From Winogradskyella wandonensis (GTDB lineage Bacteria; Bacteroidota; Bacteroidia; Flavobacteriales; Flavobacteriaceae), in assembly GCF_004346845.1 (NCBI RefSeq), contig NZ_SMGI01000005.1, positions 82,805-146,804 of the forward strand: 64,000 nt of DNA. Reading direction: 5' to 3'. A program made the position numbers and the translations under genes. The notes beneath the pieces were generated by a model. The model saw only the letters and a program-made list of their open reading frames with translations, did no database searches and was not told the origin of the DNA. How positions within the stretch are numbered: the stretch's first letter is position 1; every line of letters begins with the position of its first letter. Below, piece after piece: positions 15,863 through 25,410 of the stretch.

Positions 15863-17269
15863 TTAAACTTTAATAGATTTCCAATACCCTTTTTTAAACC
15901 AAACTATGCCTATAATCACGATTAAAACCTCAGCTAATGTTATAGCCATAAACACACCCAAAGGACCAAGGTTAAAAGTTAGTGCCATTAAGTACGCAAA
16001 GGGTAATTGAAATAGCCAAAAGCATATAAAGTTAATCCATGTTGGCGTCTTAGTATCTCCTGCACCATTAAAAGCATTAATTACCACCATACCGTATCCA
16101 TAAAAGACATAACCAGCAGCAATAATTCTTAGACATAACGCACCATTCTTTACAACTTCTGATTCTTGAGAGAATAGTTGTATAATCTGAGGTGCAAATA
16201 ATAAGTAAACAATGGAAACTATACCCATAAAAATAGCACTATACTTTCCAGTTTTCCAAACGGATTGTTCTGCACGTTCAGGTTTTTGAGCACCTAAATT
16301 CTGACCAACTAAGGTCGCTGCTGCATTACTCATACCCCAAGCAGGCATTAACGTAAACATCATAACACGAATAGCTATAGTATAACCTGCTAAAACTTCA
16401 CTCCCAAACTCACTCATAATACGCATTAAAAACACCCAAGACGACGTTCCTATTAAAAACTGCCCAATACCTCCGAGTGAAACTTTTATAAGATTAAACA
16501 TCACGGCAACTCTTATGACCAAATCTTTTAGTCCAACCTTAATACGACTCCAACCATAAAACAATACAAAAAGCTGAAAAACAACTGCTGTACCTCTTCC
16601 TATGGTTGTGGCTATTGCAGCGCCTTTAACACCGTATGCTGGAATTGGGCCAAATCCAAAAATAAATAATGGGTCCAAAATAATATTAAGACCATTTGAA
16701 ACTATTAAAGCCCACATGGCTACCGAGGCATCACCTGCACCTCTAAATATGGCATTAATTAGAAAAAGTAACATAATGGTTACGTTTCCGCCCATGAGTA
16801 TCTGCGTGTAGCCATAACCTTCTTCAATAAGGTCGGCTTCGCCACCCATTAGACTCAGAATCTCTTTAGGATATATAATACCTATGACGCTAATAAAAGC
16901 GGCTACAACAACACCCAAGAATATGACTTGCACCGCGGCTTGTGAGGCGCCTTCTTTGTCTTTTTCACCAATTCTTCGTGCAACTATGGCTGTGGCTGCC
17001 ATACTCAGTCCAATAGCCACAGCATAAACCAGTGTAATTACAGACTCCGTTAAACCAATTGTAGCCACTGCATTAACACTAACTTTTGAAACATAGAAAA
17101 TATCTACAATGGCGAAGATAGATTCCATCAACATTTCTAAAATCATAGGTATTGATAGCATAAAAACTGCACGACGGATACTACCTGTTGTAAAATCTTG
17201 CTCCTTCCCGGAGACAGCGATTTTTAAATTTTTAAAAAATTGTTTTATTGAAATTTTATTGGATTGCAT
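15863..17269 (-). CDS. MATE-family efflux transporter
   Basis: The 468-residue protein has twelve predicted helices after a cytosolic leader. It begins TTGSIRRAVFMLSIPMILEML and has the internal two-fold repeat of MATE pumps, with a second half starting near residue 255 (LIKVSLGGIGQFLIGTSSW). The conserved GAGDA/GAGDTKTP segments near 192 and 405 are typical. MATE proteins export cationic drugs or metabolites in exchange for sodium or protons. No regulator is adjacent. The 132 bases between this gene's start and the next gene downstream show nothing definite. Confidence 0.9.
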   Translation of the reverse strand: MQSNKISIKQFFKNLKIAVSGKEQDFTTGSIRRAVFMLSIPMILEMLMESIFAIVDIFYVSKVSVNAVATIGLTESVITLVYAVAIGLSMAATAIVARRIGEKDKEGASQAAVQVIFLGVVVAAFISVIGIIYPKEILSLMGGEADLIEEGYGYTQILMGGNVTIMLLFLINAIFRGAGDASVAMWALIVSNGLNIILDPLFIFGFGPIPAYGVKGAAIATTIGRGTAVVFQLFVLFYGWSRIKVGLKDLVIRVAVMFNLIKVSLGGIGQFLIGTSSWVFLMRIMSEFGSEVLAGYTIAIRVMMFTLMPAWGMSNAAATLVGQNLGAQKPERAEQSVWKTGKYSAIFMGIVSIVYLLFAPQIIQLFSQESEVVKNGALCLRIIAAGYVFYGYGMVVINAFNGAGDTKTPTWINFICFWLFQLPFAYLMALTFNLGPLGVFMAITLAEVLIVIIGIVWFKKGYWKSIKV

Positions 17270-17401
17270 AATATTGAACTGTATAATAAACTTAGCATTC
17301 TAGAGTATAGAATACTTTAAACCGCTGAAGTCTTAGCGATAATTTTTCTTTTCCGAAGTGGGCTTATGCAATCATAATGTCACAAATATGCACATTATTT
17401 T

Positions 17402-17818
17402 TTAAATAGAAAGAAAATATAACATACTGGTTAGAAATAGTATGGTCCAAAGACATGTTCTATACCAATTGTAATTTACCAGCTTTTTACAAACGTTATT
17501 CACAGGTTTATTGTTGTCTATACTTTGATGTAGCGGCACAAAAACGAGAAATGTTAAAAGCCAAAGTGTGACAATTATACCTAAGCTTAAAATACTGTAC
17601 CAATTTTGAACTTGGTATAAATGTATTATTCCCAAAATGAGTTGACTAAACATTAATGGTAACACGATTATGGTAACTCGCTTTGTATAAATGCGATGCC
17701 ATAACAATAAATTAGATTGAGAATAGTATGCAAAACTTGGATAGATTACCAATTGTACTGCCCAAATAAGTACCAGGAAACCAGCATCAACTAATAATCG
17801 GACTAACTCTAAACTCAT
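17402..17818 (-). CDS. four-helix membrane protein, unknown
   Basis: The 138-residue protein has four hydrophobic segments and the basic loop HRIYTKRVTIIVL after the first helix. I do not recognise a named family, though similar short four-helix proteins occur in Flavobacteriia. Its start codon overlaps the stop of the DoxX-like gene by four bases (ATGA-type overlap), and that gene in turn overlaps the one before. The three therefore form one tight translationally coupled unit. Confidence 0.72.
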   Translation of the reverse strand: MSLELVRLLVDAGFLVLIWAVQLVIYPSFAYYSQSNLLLWHRIYTKRVTIIVLPLMFSQLILGIIHLYQVQNWYSILSLGIIVTLWLLTFLVFVPLHQSIDNNKPVNNVCKKLVNYNWYRTCLWTILFLTSMLYFLSI

Positions 17819-18204
17819 ACCTTATTTGTTTTTCTTACTGACCAAGCCCATAGAATGAGCAAAGGATGAATTAGAACTAACCTCACCCAAGCTACCCAAA
17901 GCGGTACGCATAGCGACTCAGACATACAACCGCCTTCGGTTATAAAATAGATGTGAGAAGGTATAAAAGCGATGAGCATTAAAATAATACCTTTTACGGC
18001 TAACAACCTTGTCTTTTGGATGGCAACACCAATAGCTAAAATAATCTCAACAAAACCACTGAGGTAATTTATAAGCTCAGGAAATGGTAAATAATCTGGA
18101 ATTAATGGATAGTAGAATTCAGGATTTATAAAATGATAAATTCCAGCAAAAGCATAAAAAGTAATTAGTAAAACACGAAGAACTATAATCACGATAATTT
18201 CCAT
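17815..18204 (-). CDS. DoxX-like membrane protein
   Basis: The 129-residue protein has four helices and DoxX-type features: an early FAGIYHFINPEFYY and the second-helix GFVEIILAIGVAI with a conserved glutamate. A later polar loop contains two cysteines (GGCMSESLC). DoxX relatives are integral membrane proteins of mixed and often unclear function, linked in some bacteria to quinone or thiosulfate metabolism. It overlaps the upstream gene by 16 bases and the downstream gene by four. Function here is unknown. Confidence 0.75.
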   Translation of the reverse strand: MEIIVIIVLRVLLITFYAFAGIYHFINPEFYYPLIPDYLPFPELINYLSGFVEIILAIGVAIQKTRLLAVKGIILMLIAFIPSHIYFITEGGCMSESLCVPLWVAWVRLVLIHPLLILWAWSVRKTNKV

Positions 18205-18572
18205 TTATAATCTGTATGGACTTTCTTCAGAATTAAAAAGAAAGGTATCCACCAGATAAAATCGTTTGTAATTAGTGTGTATATAAATTCAAAAGGGACA
18301 TCTCCTTTTAAGTAATTAAAAATAAAACCTAAAGGACCAAAAATTTTACCTAAAAAACCAACAGCTACAATTGGCCAATGCGTCATAGGGTTATAAGATG
18401 CCCACCAATAACCTAAGCCATAAACACCAATAACCATACCCATACCTTGCCAAACCATAGGATGATTTAGCGGTTGCATGCCTACCAAATTAAAAAAATG
18501 ATTAGGGAATAAAACGACCCAAGCTCCCCATAAAATATTGTAAATAGCTGCTAAGCGAAGTGTTAATCTCAT
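18189..18572 (-). CDS. small membrane protein (family often mislabelled alkyl hydroperoxide reductase)
   Basis: The 127-residue protein has four helices, with WGAWVVLFP early, a GMGMVIGVYGLGYWWAS helix, and an aromatic C-terminal helix DFIWWIPFFLI. It has no peroxiredoxin fold or cysteines, so a peroxidase role is unsupported. It is the first gene of a three-gene membrane-protein unit, overlapping the DoxX-like gene by 16 bases. Function unknown. Confidence 0.72.
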   Translation of the reverse strand: MRLTLRLAAIYNILWGAWVVLFPNHFFNLVGMQPLNHPMVWQGMGMVIGVYGLGYWWASYNPMTHWPIVAVGFLGKIFGPLGFIFNYLKGDVPFEFIYTLITNDFIWWIPFFLILKKVHTDYKWKLS

Positions 18573-18627
18573 AACTGTAATTTTATGTAAAATTAAGACT
18601 TGCTATTAGTCAAATTAAAGCATTTAA

Positions 18628-18735
18628 CTAATCTTTACCAATGTTGTTATAAGCTCTTATAATTATAATAGCCCAAAGCGCCACTAATGCAGAAACAATA
18701 ATGGAAAACCAAAATACGATATCATCTGCCTCCAT
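18628..18735 (-). CDS. 35-residue single-span membrane protein
   Basis: Read on the minus strand from the ATG at 18735, it begins MEADDIVFWFSIIVSALVAL, continues as one transmembrane helix, and ends RAYNNIGKD before TAG. Its 5' end overlaps the 3' end of the neighbouring 62-residue gene by 14 bases, which supports translational coupling. It has acidic, hydrophobic and basic parts in a sensible order. I do not recognise the family; very short helices like this often accompany larger membrane complexes. Confidence 0.55.
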   Translation of the reverse strand: MEADDIVFWFSIIVSALVALWAIIIIRAYNNIGKD

Positions 18736-18910
18736 TATTAATGATTTTAAGGTAAATCATTACACCAAGTAAAGTCGGAGCCCAGAGACCTACAAAAATA
18801 CCGTGTAATCTATCACCAGTTAAAAATAAGTACTCTGCGACAATAATTATGACTGCACATAACGCTAACATAAGAAAGTTGGCAGTCCCTAATTTTTTGA
18901 AGTAATTCAT
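18722..18910 (-). CDS. 62-residue two-helix membrane protein
   Basis: The protein starts MNYFKKLGTANFLMLALCAV and has two hydrophobic stretches (about residues 10-30 and 36-55) joined by the polar loop LTGDRLHG. No family is recognised. It lies 78 bases downstream of the large CcsBA gene on the same strand and overlaps a 35-residue membrane gene downstream. It may belong to the same transcript as the cytochrome c assembly gene, but no specific role can be assigned. Confidence 0.6.
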   Translation of the reverse strand: MNYFKKLGTANFLMLALCAVIIIVAEYLFLTGDRLHGIFVGLWAPTLLGVMIYLKIINNGGR

Positions 18911-18988
18911 CTAAAAGGTTGGTTTAACGGTAACAAGTTACACAAAATAGAATTTGATTGTATACAATCTGCTATAAAATTTATGCTA

Positions 18989-21900
18989 TTAATAATGAGC
19001 TTTATATTTACGATAAGCAAAAAATGAAATAACCGCAATAATAAATAGGGTGATTGCTATAAACTGAAAACTAATAATTTGGTCTCCACTTGCATAAGCA
19101 TGGAGTCCCGAAAGGTAAAAGTTAACACCAAAATATGTCATTAAAATACTTCCGAAAGTTAAAACTGAAAGTACATTATATAGCCATTTACTTCGTAAAC
19201 CTGGAATTAAGCGCATGTGTATTACAAAAGCATAAAGCATAATACTAATTAATGCCCAGGTTTCTTTTGGGTCCCAACCCCAATAACGTCCCCAACTTTC
19301 GTTTGCCCACATGCCGCCAAGGAAGTTTCCTATAGTAAGCATAACCAAACCTACCGTTAGAGCCAATTCATTTATAATAGTAATTTCTTTGATATTGATT
19401 TTAATTCGCTCTTTGTTCTCATTATTAGTCATTATCATTAAGAATAAAGCCACAAGACCTAAAATCATTCCTATAGCAAAAGGACCATAACTTGCTACGA
19501 TTACAGATACATGAATCATCAGCCAATAACCTTGTAATACAGGTTGAAGATTACCAATAGCTGGGTCCATCCAATTCCAATGGGCTACCATTAAAATTAC
19601 GGATACAACAAAAGCAGACGCAGCTATCGTTAATCTACTTTTTCTACCAAATAATAATCCAAACAACATCGTTGCCCAAGACACATAAATCATAGATTCA
19701 TAAGCGTCACTCCAAGGTGCATGTCCTGATAAATACCAACGTGCTATTAATCCTCCTATATGAAGAACAAATAAAAATATAATGATACCAACTAAGATTT
19801 TAACTGCAATTTCTAGAGCCTTACTCCTATGCTTCAATATTTGCCATATTAGCAAGATAAAAAGTAAGGTGCTAGCGTACACGTACCAGCTAAAAAGCCG
19901 TTTGAAAATATCATATTTATTATAAGCGATTTCTGTTTCTACTTTAGCGTCAGAAAGCATAACTTCACTGCCGTATTTTTTCTGTGTGGATTTAAAATCC
20001 TCTAAAAGTCTGTTGGCATTGGTAAAATCGTTTTTCTGCTTTGCAGCGTTCAACGTCATTAAATAATAACTAAATCCGTTTCTAATAAAATTACCGTAAA
20101 GCGAATCTGTTTCTTTTATCTCTTTATTAAAACGCCCAGATTTATACTCGAAAGGCGAAATCCAAGTATTATTTTCGTCGTTAGGAACAGGAAATATTTT
20201 AAGAGAACGTCCCTCAATAATGCCTGATAGTAAGCTAAGACGCTCATAAGCCATCTTTATTTCTTTTTGCGAACCGTTTGGTATGGCAGCGCTAAAGGCT
20301 TCCTCTAGATAAGGGTCTAGTTTATTTGTTCCGTTTGGATTAATAAAATCCAATAAACTCACATATTTTTCTGATGCCCCAACACCTATAATACTTCTAA
20401 CCGTATCTGCCTTTCTTGGTGTAAGATAAATTACAGGCATATTATACCAAAGCTGCGGACTTTCCTGTATTGATAAGAAAATCTGAGTTGCGCTAAAGTC
20501 TTCATAAGTATCTTTTTTACTGAGCTTTCTTAAAACCTCAGACGCAAAGGTGTGCATAGGCATCATACGACCGCTAACATCTTGTATCACCATTTTTGCA
20601 AACTTATCTGCATGTTCTTGTGGTGTTATATTAGCTCTTAAAATAGAATCAAGCAGCGCTTTCTGAGGTCGTTCAATAGCAGCTCCATGGTCGTGACCAT
20701 CATCAGCCGAATGCTCTTGCGAAAAGCTAAACAGACCAAAGCTTAAAAATAGAACTGTTAGGAGTTTAGCCTTTTTCTTTTTTAACTTTTCGAGTTGCTT
20801 TCGTAAATCATCAAAACGGGTATGCTTGGCAAACATAATGGCTAATAACCCAAAATAAAGTAACAGATATCCGGCATAAGTAATGTAGGTTCCCCACATA
20901 TCATGATTTACGGATAAGATAGTTCCTTTTTCATCTGGGTCATAACCTGATTGAAAAAAACGGTAACCACCATAATCTAGAACATGATTCATGTAGATTC
21001 TGTAATCAAAATCGCCTTTATCTTCATCAAAAACAGTGACTTTACTTTCAAAGGATTTAGGAACATTCTGGGTACCTGGATATTTTTCTGCTATAAAATC
21101 GTTTAGTTTTATTGAAAATGGCAAATCTATAATTTTGGAACCATAAAGTAGTTCGATATCTAAACCACCAACATTTATGTTTTCAAAACCATTATAAGAC
21201 CCTTGTCCGCCTAATAAACCAATTTCTTTTGTTTCTCCATTGGCAGTAATATCTAAAACCACACCATCTTCATCGTTCTTGAGAATTTTAGATTTTTTTA
21301 CAACGCCAAACTTTCCTTTCACCACAGGTTTAGGGAATACGATTTGCATATTTTCTATAACATAGCGAGAACGTAAGGCCAAAGGTTGCAGACTATCCTT
21401 AACCAATTTGCCTTGGGTCATAGTTGCCATGGTTAAATACTCGCCATCGTAAGGTGATTGTATAAACAGTCCTTCGTTAGTATTTGTAATGTTTATAGCT
21501 CCTTCTTGAAATCTATTAAGTGTAAAGAGAATATTATGAATGTTTTCAATCTCACCTTCTTTCAAGAAATGATTATGAGGTTTTCCGTTACCCGCTTCAA
21601 CGATTTTAAGATAGGCCTCGCCATTTTCATCTGGAATAATATCTTTTTCGGCACCAACTATAAACTCCTTTAATGCAATGGTAACTTCTGTATCGCCATA
21701 ATCATACGTTTTATTAAAATCGTTATCTAATCTTGGCGAAAAATCAACTTCTTCTTCTATATTTCTTTGCTGAAATTGCCCATTAACCTGATAGTCTCCC
21801 ACGATGCGTCCCTTGATGTAAGTTTTAAGCGAAAGCATTTGGCTTGCGGTTTCACCTTCACGAATTGGCATTGCACCCTCGTAGCCAATATAGCGTGTTA

Positions 21901-22192
21901 CGGCTGCACCAAGAATAATAAGTATCCATGACAGATGTAAGATTAAAGTTGCCCATTTTTCTTTTCGCCATAATCGGTATCTGCCAATATTTCCAATAAA
22001 GTTAATAAGAAAAAAGACCATGATTGCCTCGAACCACCAAGCATTATAGATAAGCTGCCTAGTGTAAGGTGTTGGAGAGGTTTCCATATTACGGTCTAAA
22101 ATGGTTCCTACTGCCATAGCAACAGCAAAAACAATAAATAAAACACCTGTAAGTCTTGTTGAAAATAGGAAATTAGCGATTTTCTTTTGCAT
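18989..22192 (-). CDS. ccsBA: fused cytochrome c biogenesis protein (ResB-CcsA type)
   Basis: At 1067 residues this is the fused form of the system II heme delivery and ligation protein. The first 450 residues are ResB/CcsB-like, with an early helix, FIGNIGRYRLWRKEKWATLI, and a large periplasmic region. A second signal-like helix follows near 475-492 (FLSFGLFSFSQ), then the His-rich stretch HSADDGHDHG. The C-terminal 270 residues are CcsA, with the Trp-rich heme motif SWGRYWGWDPKETWA near 960 and flanking histidine helices. It exports heme and attaches it to apocytochromes outside the inner membrane. It is a lone gene, with small membrane proteins downstream. Confidence 0.92.
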   Translation of the reverse strand: MQKKIANFLFSTRLTGVLFIVFAVAMAVGTILDRNMETSPTPYTRQLIYNAWWFEAIMVFFLINFIGNIGRYRLWRKEKWATLILHLSWILIILGAAVTRYIGYEGAMPIREGETASQMLSLKTYIKGRIVGDYQVNGQFQQRNIEEEVDFSPRLDNDFNKTYDYGDTEVTIALKEFIVGAEKDIIPDENGEAYLKIVEAGNGKPHNHFLKEGEIENIHNILFTLNRFQEGAINITNTNEGLFIQSPYDGEYLTMATMTQGKLVKDSLQPLALRSRYVIENMQIVFPKPVVKGKFGVVKKSKILKNDEDGVVLDITANGETKEIGLLGGQGSYNGFENINVGGLDIELLYGSKIIDLPFSIKLNDFIAEKYPGTQNVPKSFESKVTVFDEDKGDFDYRIYMNHVLDYGGYRFFQSGYDPDEKGTILSVNHDMWGTYITYAGYLLLYFGLLAIMFAKHTRFDDLRKQLEKLKKKKAKLLTVLFLSFGLFSFSQEHSADDGHDHGAAIERPQKALLDSILRANITPQEHADKFAKMVIQDVSGRMMPMHTFASEVLRKLSKKDTYEDFSATQIFLSIQESPQLWYNMPVIYLTPRKADTVRSIIGVGASEKYVSLLDFINPNGTNKLDPYLEEAFSAAIPNGSQKEIKMAYERLSLLSGIIEGRSLKIFPVPNDENNTWISPFEYKSGRFNKEIKETDSLYGNFIRNGFSYYLMTLNAAKQKNDFTNANRLLEDFKSTQKKYGSEVMLSDAKVETEIAYNKYDIFKRLFSWYVYASTLLFILLIWQILKHRSKALEIAVKILVGIIIFLFVLHIGGLIARWYLSGHAPWSDAYESMIYVSWATMLFGLLFGRKSRLTIAASAFVVSVILMVAHWNWMDPAIGNLQPVLQGYWLMIHVSVIVASYGPFAIGMILGLVALFLMIMTNNENKERIKINIKEITIINELALTVGLVMLTIGNFLGGMWANESWGRYWGWDPKETWALISIMLYAFVIHMRLIPGLRSKWLYNVLSVLTFGSILMTYFGVNFYLSGLHAYASGDQIISFQFIAITLFIIAVISFFAYRKYKAHY

Positions 22193-22287
22193 AGCGTTTG
22201 GCTTATTTTAAGCTCGTGCAAAGATACAGTTTTTCACTTGTTTTATATAGTCTAAAACTATCCAAAACGATGTTAAATTTCTTTCAA

Positions 22288-22722
22288 TTATTTTGAAGCA
22301 TTCAAAGTCTTTAAAATTTTGTTCTGCTCCTCCATTAATTCTGTTAATTGACTTAATAATTCAATGTCCTTGGGCGTGCTTACGGACGTATCGTTAGAGT
22401 CTTGTGCTTTCCGTTTTAATCGATTCATTGCTTTTATAACCACAAAAACAGTAAAGCCGATAATTAAAAAATCTAAAAAGACCTCTGCAAGTTTGCCGTA
22501 GGCAATTGCAACCTCGTCTACATTCGTAGCGGCTTCTCTAAGAATAAATTTCTGATTTTCTAAATTTACATCTTCCGATAATAGTGATAACGGTGGCAAC
22601 AACACTTGTTTTGCTAAAACATCGATAACTTTATTAAATGCAGCACCAATGATAATACCTATGGCCATATCCATCATATTCCCTTTTACTGCAAATTCTT
22701 TAAACTCTTTTAGTAACTTCAT
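22288..22722 (-). CDS. mscL: large-conductance mechanosensitive channel
   Basis: The 144-residue protein has the N-terminal amphipathic helix and first span of MscL (KEFAVKGNMMDMAIGIIIGAAF, NKVIDVLA). A periplasmic loop and second span follow (FLDFLIIGFTVFVVIKAMNRL), then a charged C-terminal helix. MscL opens under high membrane tension to release solutes during osmotic downshock. The length is normal. It stands alone between ccsBA and the divergent DUF2520 gene. Confidence 0.95.
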   Translation of the reverse strand: MKLLKEFKEFAVKGNMMDMAIGIIIGAAFNKVIDVLAKQVLLPPLSLLSEDVNLENQKFILREAATNVDEVAIAYGKLAEVFLDFLIIGFTVFVVIKAMNRLKRKAQDSNDTSVSTPKDIELLSQLTELMEEQNKILKTLNASK

Positions 22723-22820
22723 TTTCTTGTTTTTTTAATAGTACAAAATAAATTCTTTTAATATCCAATTAGAATAAGTTTCAAGTTTTGTCATGCTATA
22801 ATTCTTAGTATTTTAGCAAT

Positions 22821-23627
22821 ATGATTTCAGTTGTGTTAATTGGCGCTGGTAATGTCGCTTCGCATTTATATAACGCATTTTTTAATGCCGAGACAGTAGT
22901 TGTAAAACAATGGTACAATCGTACGTTTGAAGCTGTTAAATCATTTCAAAATGACACAGAAGTTATCGACGATATTTCTGAGTTAAAAGAAGCTGACGTG
23001 TATATCCTAGCTGTTTCTGATGATGCTATTGTAAATGTTTCTAAATCTTTTCCTTTTGATAATCGGTTTGTAGTACACACATCAGGTAGTGTTGGTTTAC
23101 ATGACTTAGACAAAAGGCAAAAACGCGGCGTTTTTTATCCGCTTCAAAGTTTTTCTAAAGATGCCACCATGGATTTTGTAAATGTTCCTATTTGCATAGA
23201 GACAGAAGACAAATCTAACCTACAATTGCTAAAAGATTTGGCAGAAGCTATTGGTAGTAAACATTATAAAATATCGACTGAACAAAGACAAACACTTCAT
23301 CTTTCTGCGGTTTTTGTAAATAATTTTACCAATCAGCTATACAGAATTGCTCACGAAATTAGTGATGCAAAAAGTATTAACTTCGATATACTAAAACCTC
23401 TTATCTTGGAAACAGCTAAAAAGGTACAAGACATGTCGCCTTTTAAAGCGCAAACTGGACCCGCAAAGCGCAACGATAAGAAAACATTAAAAAGACATTT
23501 AAAATTAATTGAAAAGGAAGAGCATCGTGATATCTATGAATTATTAACCAAATCCATTCAGAAAACACACGGCACTTCGAAAAGCTCAGTGACCAAAAAC
23601 CATTTTAGAATTAAAAATAAATCCTAA
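22821..23627 (+). CDS. Rossmann-like and DUF2520 domain protein
   Basis: The 268-residue protein starts with a NAD(P)-binding strand and loop (VVLIGAGNVASHL). A DUF2520 C-terminal helical domain begins near residue 128. Segments such as HTSGSVGLHDL and GVFYPLQSFSKD resemble the F420/NADP oxidoreductase-like family. The protein is probably a cytosolic dehydrogenase of unknown substrate. It begins a tight five-gene run ending with maf, with two bases separating it from the next gene. Confidence 0.85.
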   Translation: MISVVLIGAGNVASHLYNAFFNAETVVVKQWYNRTFEAVKSFQNDTEVIDDISELKEADVYILAVSDDAIVNVSKSFPFDNRFVVHTSGSVGLHDLDKRQKRGVFYPLQSFSKDATMDFVNVPICIETEDKSNLQLLKDLAEAIGSKHYKISTEQRQTLHLSAVFVNNFTNQLYRIAHEISDAKSINFDILKPLILETAKKVQDMSPFKAQTGPAKRNDKKTLKRHLKLIEKEEHRDIYELLTKSIQKTHGTSKSSVTKNHFRIKNKS

Positions 23628-23629
23628 GT

Positions 23630-24160
23630 ATGAGCGATAAAAGCTACAAAGAGTACCTTAACGATATTACCACGTTTATTTTCGATGTTGATGGTGTACT
23701 TACCGATGGAACGGTAACTGTAACAACAGATGGCGAAATGCTTAGAACCATGAATATAAAAGACGGATACGCTTTAAAAACTGCGGTGGATAGAGGTTAT
23801 AACGTTTGTATAATTTCTGGAGGCTCTAATGAAGGTGTTAGAAAACGATTAGAGGGCTTAGGTATTACAGATATTTACCTTGGCGCACAAAACAAAATAG
23901 AACAACTAGAAGATTACTTTAATAAAAAGAATATTAAGTATTCGCAAACCCTTTATATGGGAGATGACATCCCAGATTATCCTGTAATGAAATTAGCTGT
24001 GCTGCCTTGTTGTCCACAAGATGCTGTGCCAGAAATAAAAAATATTTCTAAATATATCTCTCATAAAAATGGTGGCAAAGGCGCGGCTAGAGATGTTATT
24101 GAACAAGTTTTAAAAGTTCAAGGCCAATGGTTTGGAAACTTTAATGCAAAACACGATTAA
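23630..24160 (+). CDS. kdsC: KdsC-like HAD phosphatase
   Basis: The 176-residue HAD protein has the motif I FDVDGVLTDG near residues 18-27, motif II IISGGSNEG, and the late MGDDIPDYPVM acidic motif IV. Size and lack of a cap domain match 3-deoxy-D-manno-octulosonate 8-phosphate phosphatase, which makes free KDO for lipopolysaccharide. YrbI-type relatives acting on other sugar acids are possible. It is two bases from each neighbour, so it is in a single transcript with the DUF2520 and UbiA-type genes. Confidence 0.85.
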   Translation: MSDKSYKEYLNDITTFIFDVDGVLTDGTVTVTTDGEMLRTMNIKDGYALKTAVDRGYNVCIISGGSNEGVRKRLEGLGITDIYLGAQNKIEQLEDYFNKKNIKYSQTLYMGDDIPDYPVMKLAVLPCCPQDAVPEIKNISKYISHKNGGKGAARDVIEQVLKVQGQWFGNFNAKHD

Positions 24161-24162
24161 TA

Positions 24163-24474
24163 ATGGCTAGAGGAAGAAGACATAGCACAGGATTTGGCTA
24201 TATAGGTTTTGGAAACAGTCAAGCGACTTTTAACCAAAATTCTAAGAAACCCTTTTCTTCTTATAAAGAGAAACTAGACCTTGAGGCACATTTGCATTAC
24301 AAAATGGACTTTCTTCATAAAGATTTAAGCAAAAGTGACAAACAAAAAATTAAGGATAAAATTAGAAAACAAGAACGAATCGCGAACCAACGTACAGCTA
24401 TTGTTACAGTAATATTATTTAGTGGTCTGGCCTATTCTGTTTATCACCTTATCGAACAAATAATGTCGCGTTAA
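24163..24474 (+). CDS. 103-residue protein with C-terminal membrane helix
   Basis: The protein has a polar, basic N-terminal half (MARGRRHSTGFGYIGFGNSQ), a charged helical middle (SKSDKQKIKDKIRKQERIA), and one C-terminal transmembrane helix (TAIVTVILFSGLAYSVYHL). No family is recognised. It lies between kdsC and the UbiA-type gene with gaps of two and six bases, which strongly supports it as a real gene of this operon. Confidence 0.72.
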   Translation: MARGRRHSTGFGYIGFGNSQATFNQNSKKPFSSYKEKLDLEAHLHYKMDFLHKDLSKSDKQKIKDKIRKQERIANQRTAIVTVILFSGLAYSVYHLIEQIMSR

Positions 24475-24480
24475 TCTTTT

Positions 24481-25410
24481 ATGATACCATTTCTAAAACT
24501 TATTCGTTGGAAAAATTTACTATTACTCATTTTAGCGCAAACCCTGATAAAATACGCCTTACTTGAGCCTTTAAAACTAGAATACGGTTTCGACACTGCT
24601 TTGACTAATTTAGGATTTGCCCTTTTAGTTATTGCCACCGTAAGTATTGCTGCTGGCGGTTATATTATTAATGATATTGAAGACGTAGAGGCAGATAAAG
24701 TTAATAAACCTAACCATGTTATTATAGGCAAGCACATCAGCGAAAAATTTGCGACTTACCTCTTTATTGCATTAAATTTCATTGGCGTAATTGCAGGATT
24801 CTTTTTATCTAATGCTATAGATAAACCTAGCTTTTTTGTGTTATTTATATTAGTATCTAGCGTACTTTACTTATATGCGACCTACTTAAAAAAAATAATA
24901 GTAATAGGAAATGTAATAATTGCAGCACTCGTTAGTTTTAGTCTTTTAATTGTTGGTGTGTTCGATTTAATTCCAGTAGTAAGCATAACAAATGCATCTT
25001 CGCAATACTTTTTTCTAGACCTAATTAAAGATTATGCACTTTTTGCGTTTATGCTTAATTTTTTAAGAGAACTTATTAAAGATATCGAAGATATCGATGG
25101 TGATTATAAAATCGGCGTAAACAGTATTCCAATTGTGTTTGGTAGACAATGTGCTACAAAATTGGTGTTCGGCTTATCATTAATTCCGCTTGTACTAATT
25201 ATCATTTATCTCACTAAAAACCTATATCAGCAAACGCTGGCGTTAATTTATGTTTTAGTATTTATTATTGCCCCTATGATATATAGCAGTATTAAAATAT
25301 ATAATGCAGAACATAAAACCGATTACAAGCACGTAAGCAGCATTCTAAAACTGGTAATGTTATTTGGTGTTTTATCGCTTCTCTTATTTCAATTTATATT
25401 ATTAAACTAA
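24481..25410 (+). CDS. UbiA-family prenyltransferase (geranylgeranylglycerol-phosphate synthase-like)
   Basis: The 309-residue membrane protein has eight to nine helices. Both aspartate motifs of the UbiA family are present: NDIEDVEADKVNKP near residue 63-76 and DIEDIDGDYKIG near 200-211. These bind the prenyl diphosphate through magnesium. Flavobacterial proteins of this type are usually labelled geranylgeranylglycerol-phosphate geranylgeranyltransferase, but the acceptor cannot be read from the sequence. Its stop codon overlaps the start of maf by one base. Confidence 0.82.
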   Translation: MIPFLKLIRWKNLLLLILAQTLIKYALLEPLKLEYGFDTALTNLGFALLVIATVSIAAGGYIINDIEDVEADKVNKPNHVIIGKHISEKFATYLFIALNFIGVIAGFFLSNAIDKPSFFVLFILVSSVLYLYATYLKKIIVIGNVIIAALVSFSLLIVGVFDLIPVVSITNASSQYFFLDLIKDYALFAFMLNFLRELIKDIEDIDGDYKIGVNSIPIVFGRQCATKLVFGLSLIPLVLIIIYLTKNLYQQTLALIYVLVFIIAPMIYSSIKIYNAEHKTDYKHVSSILKLVMLFGVLSLLLFQFILLN

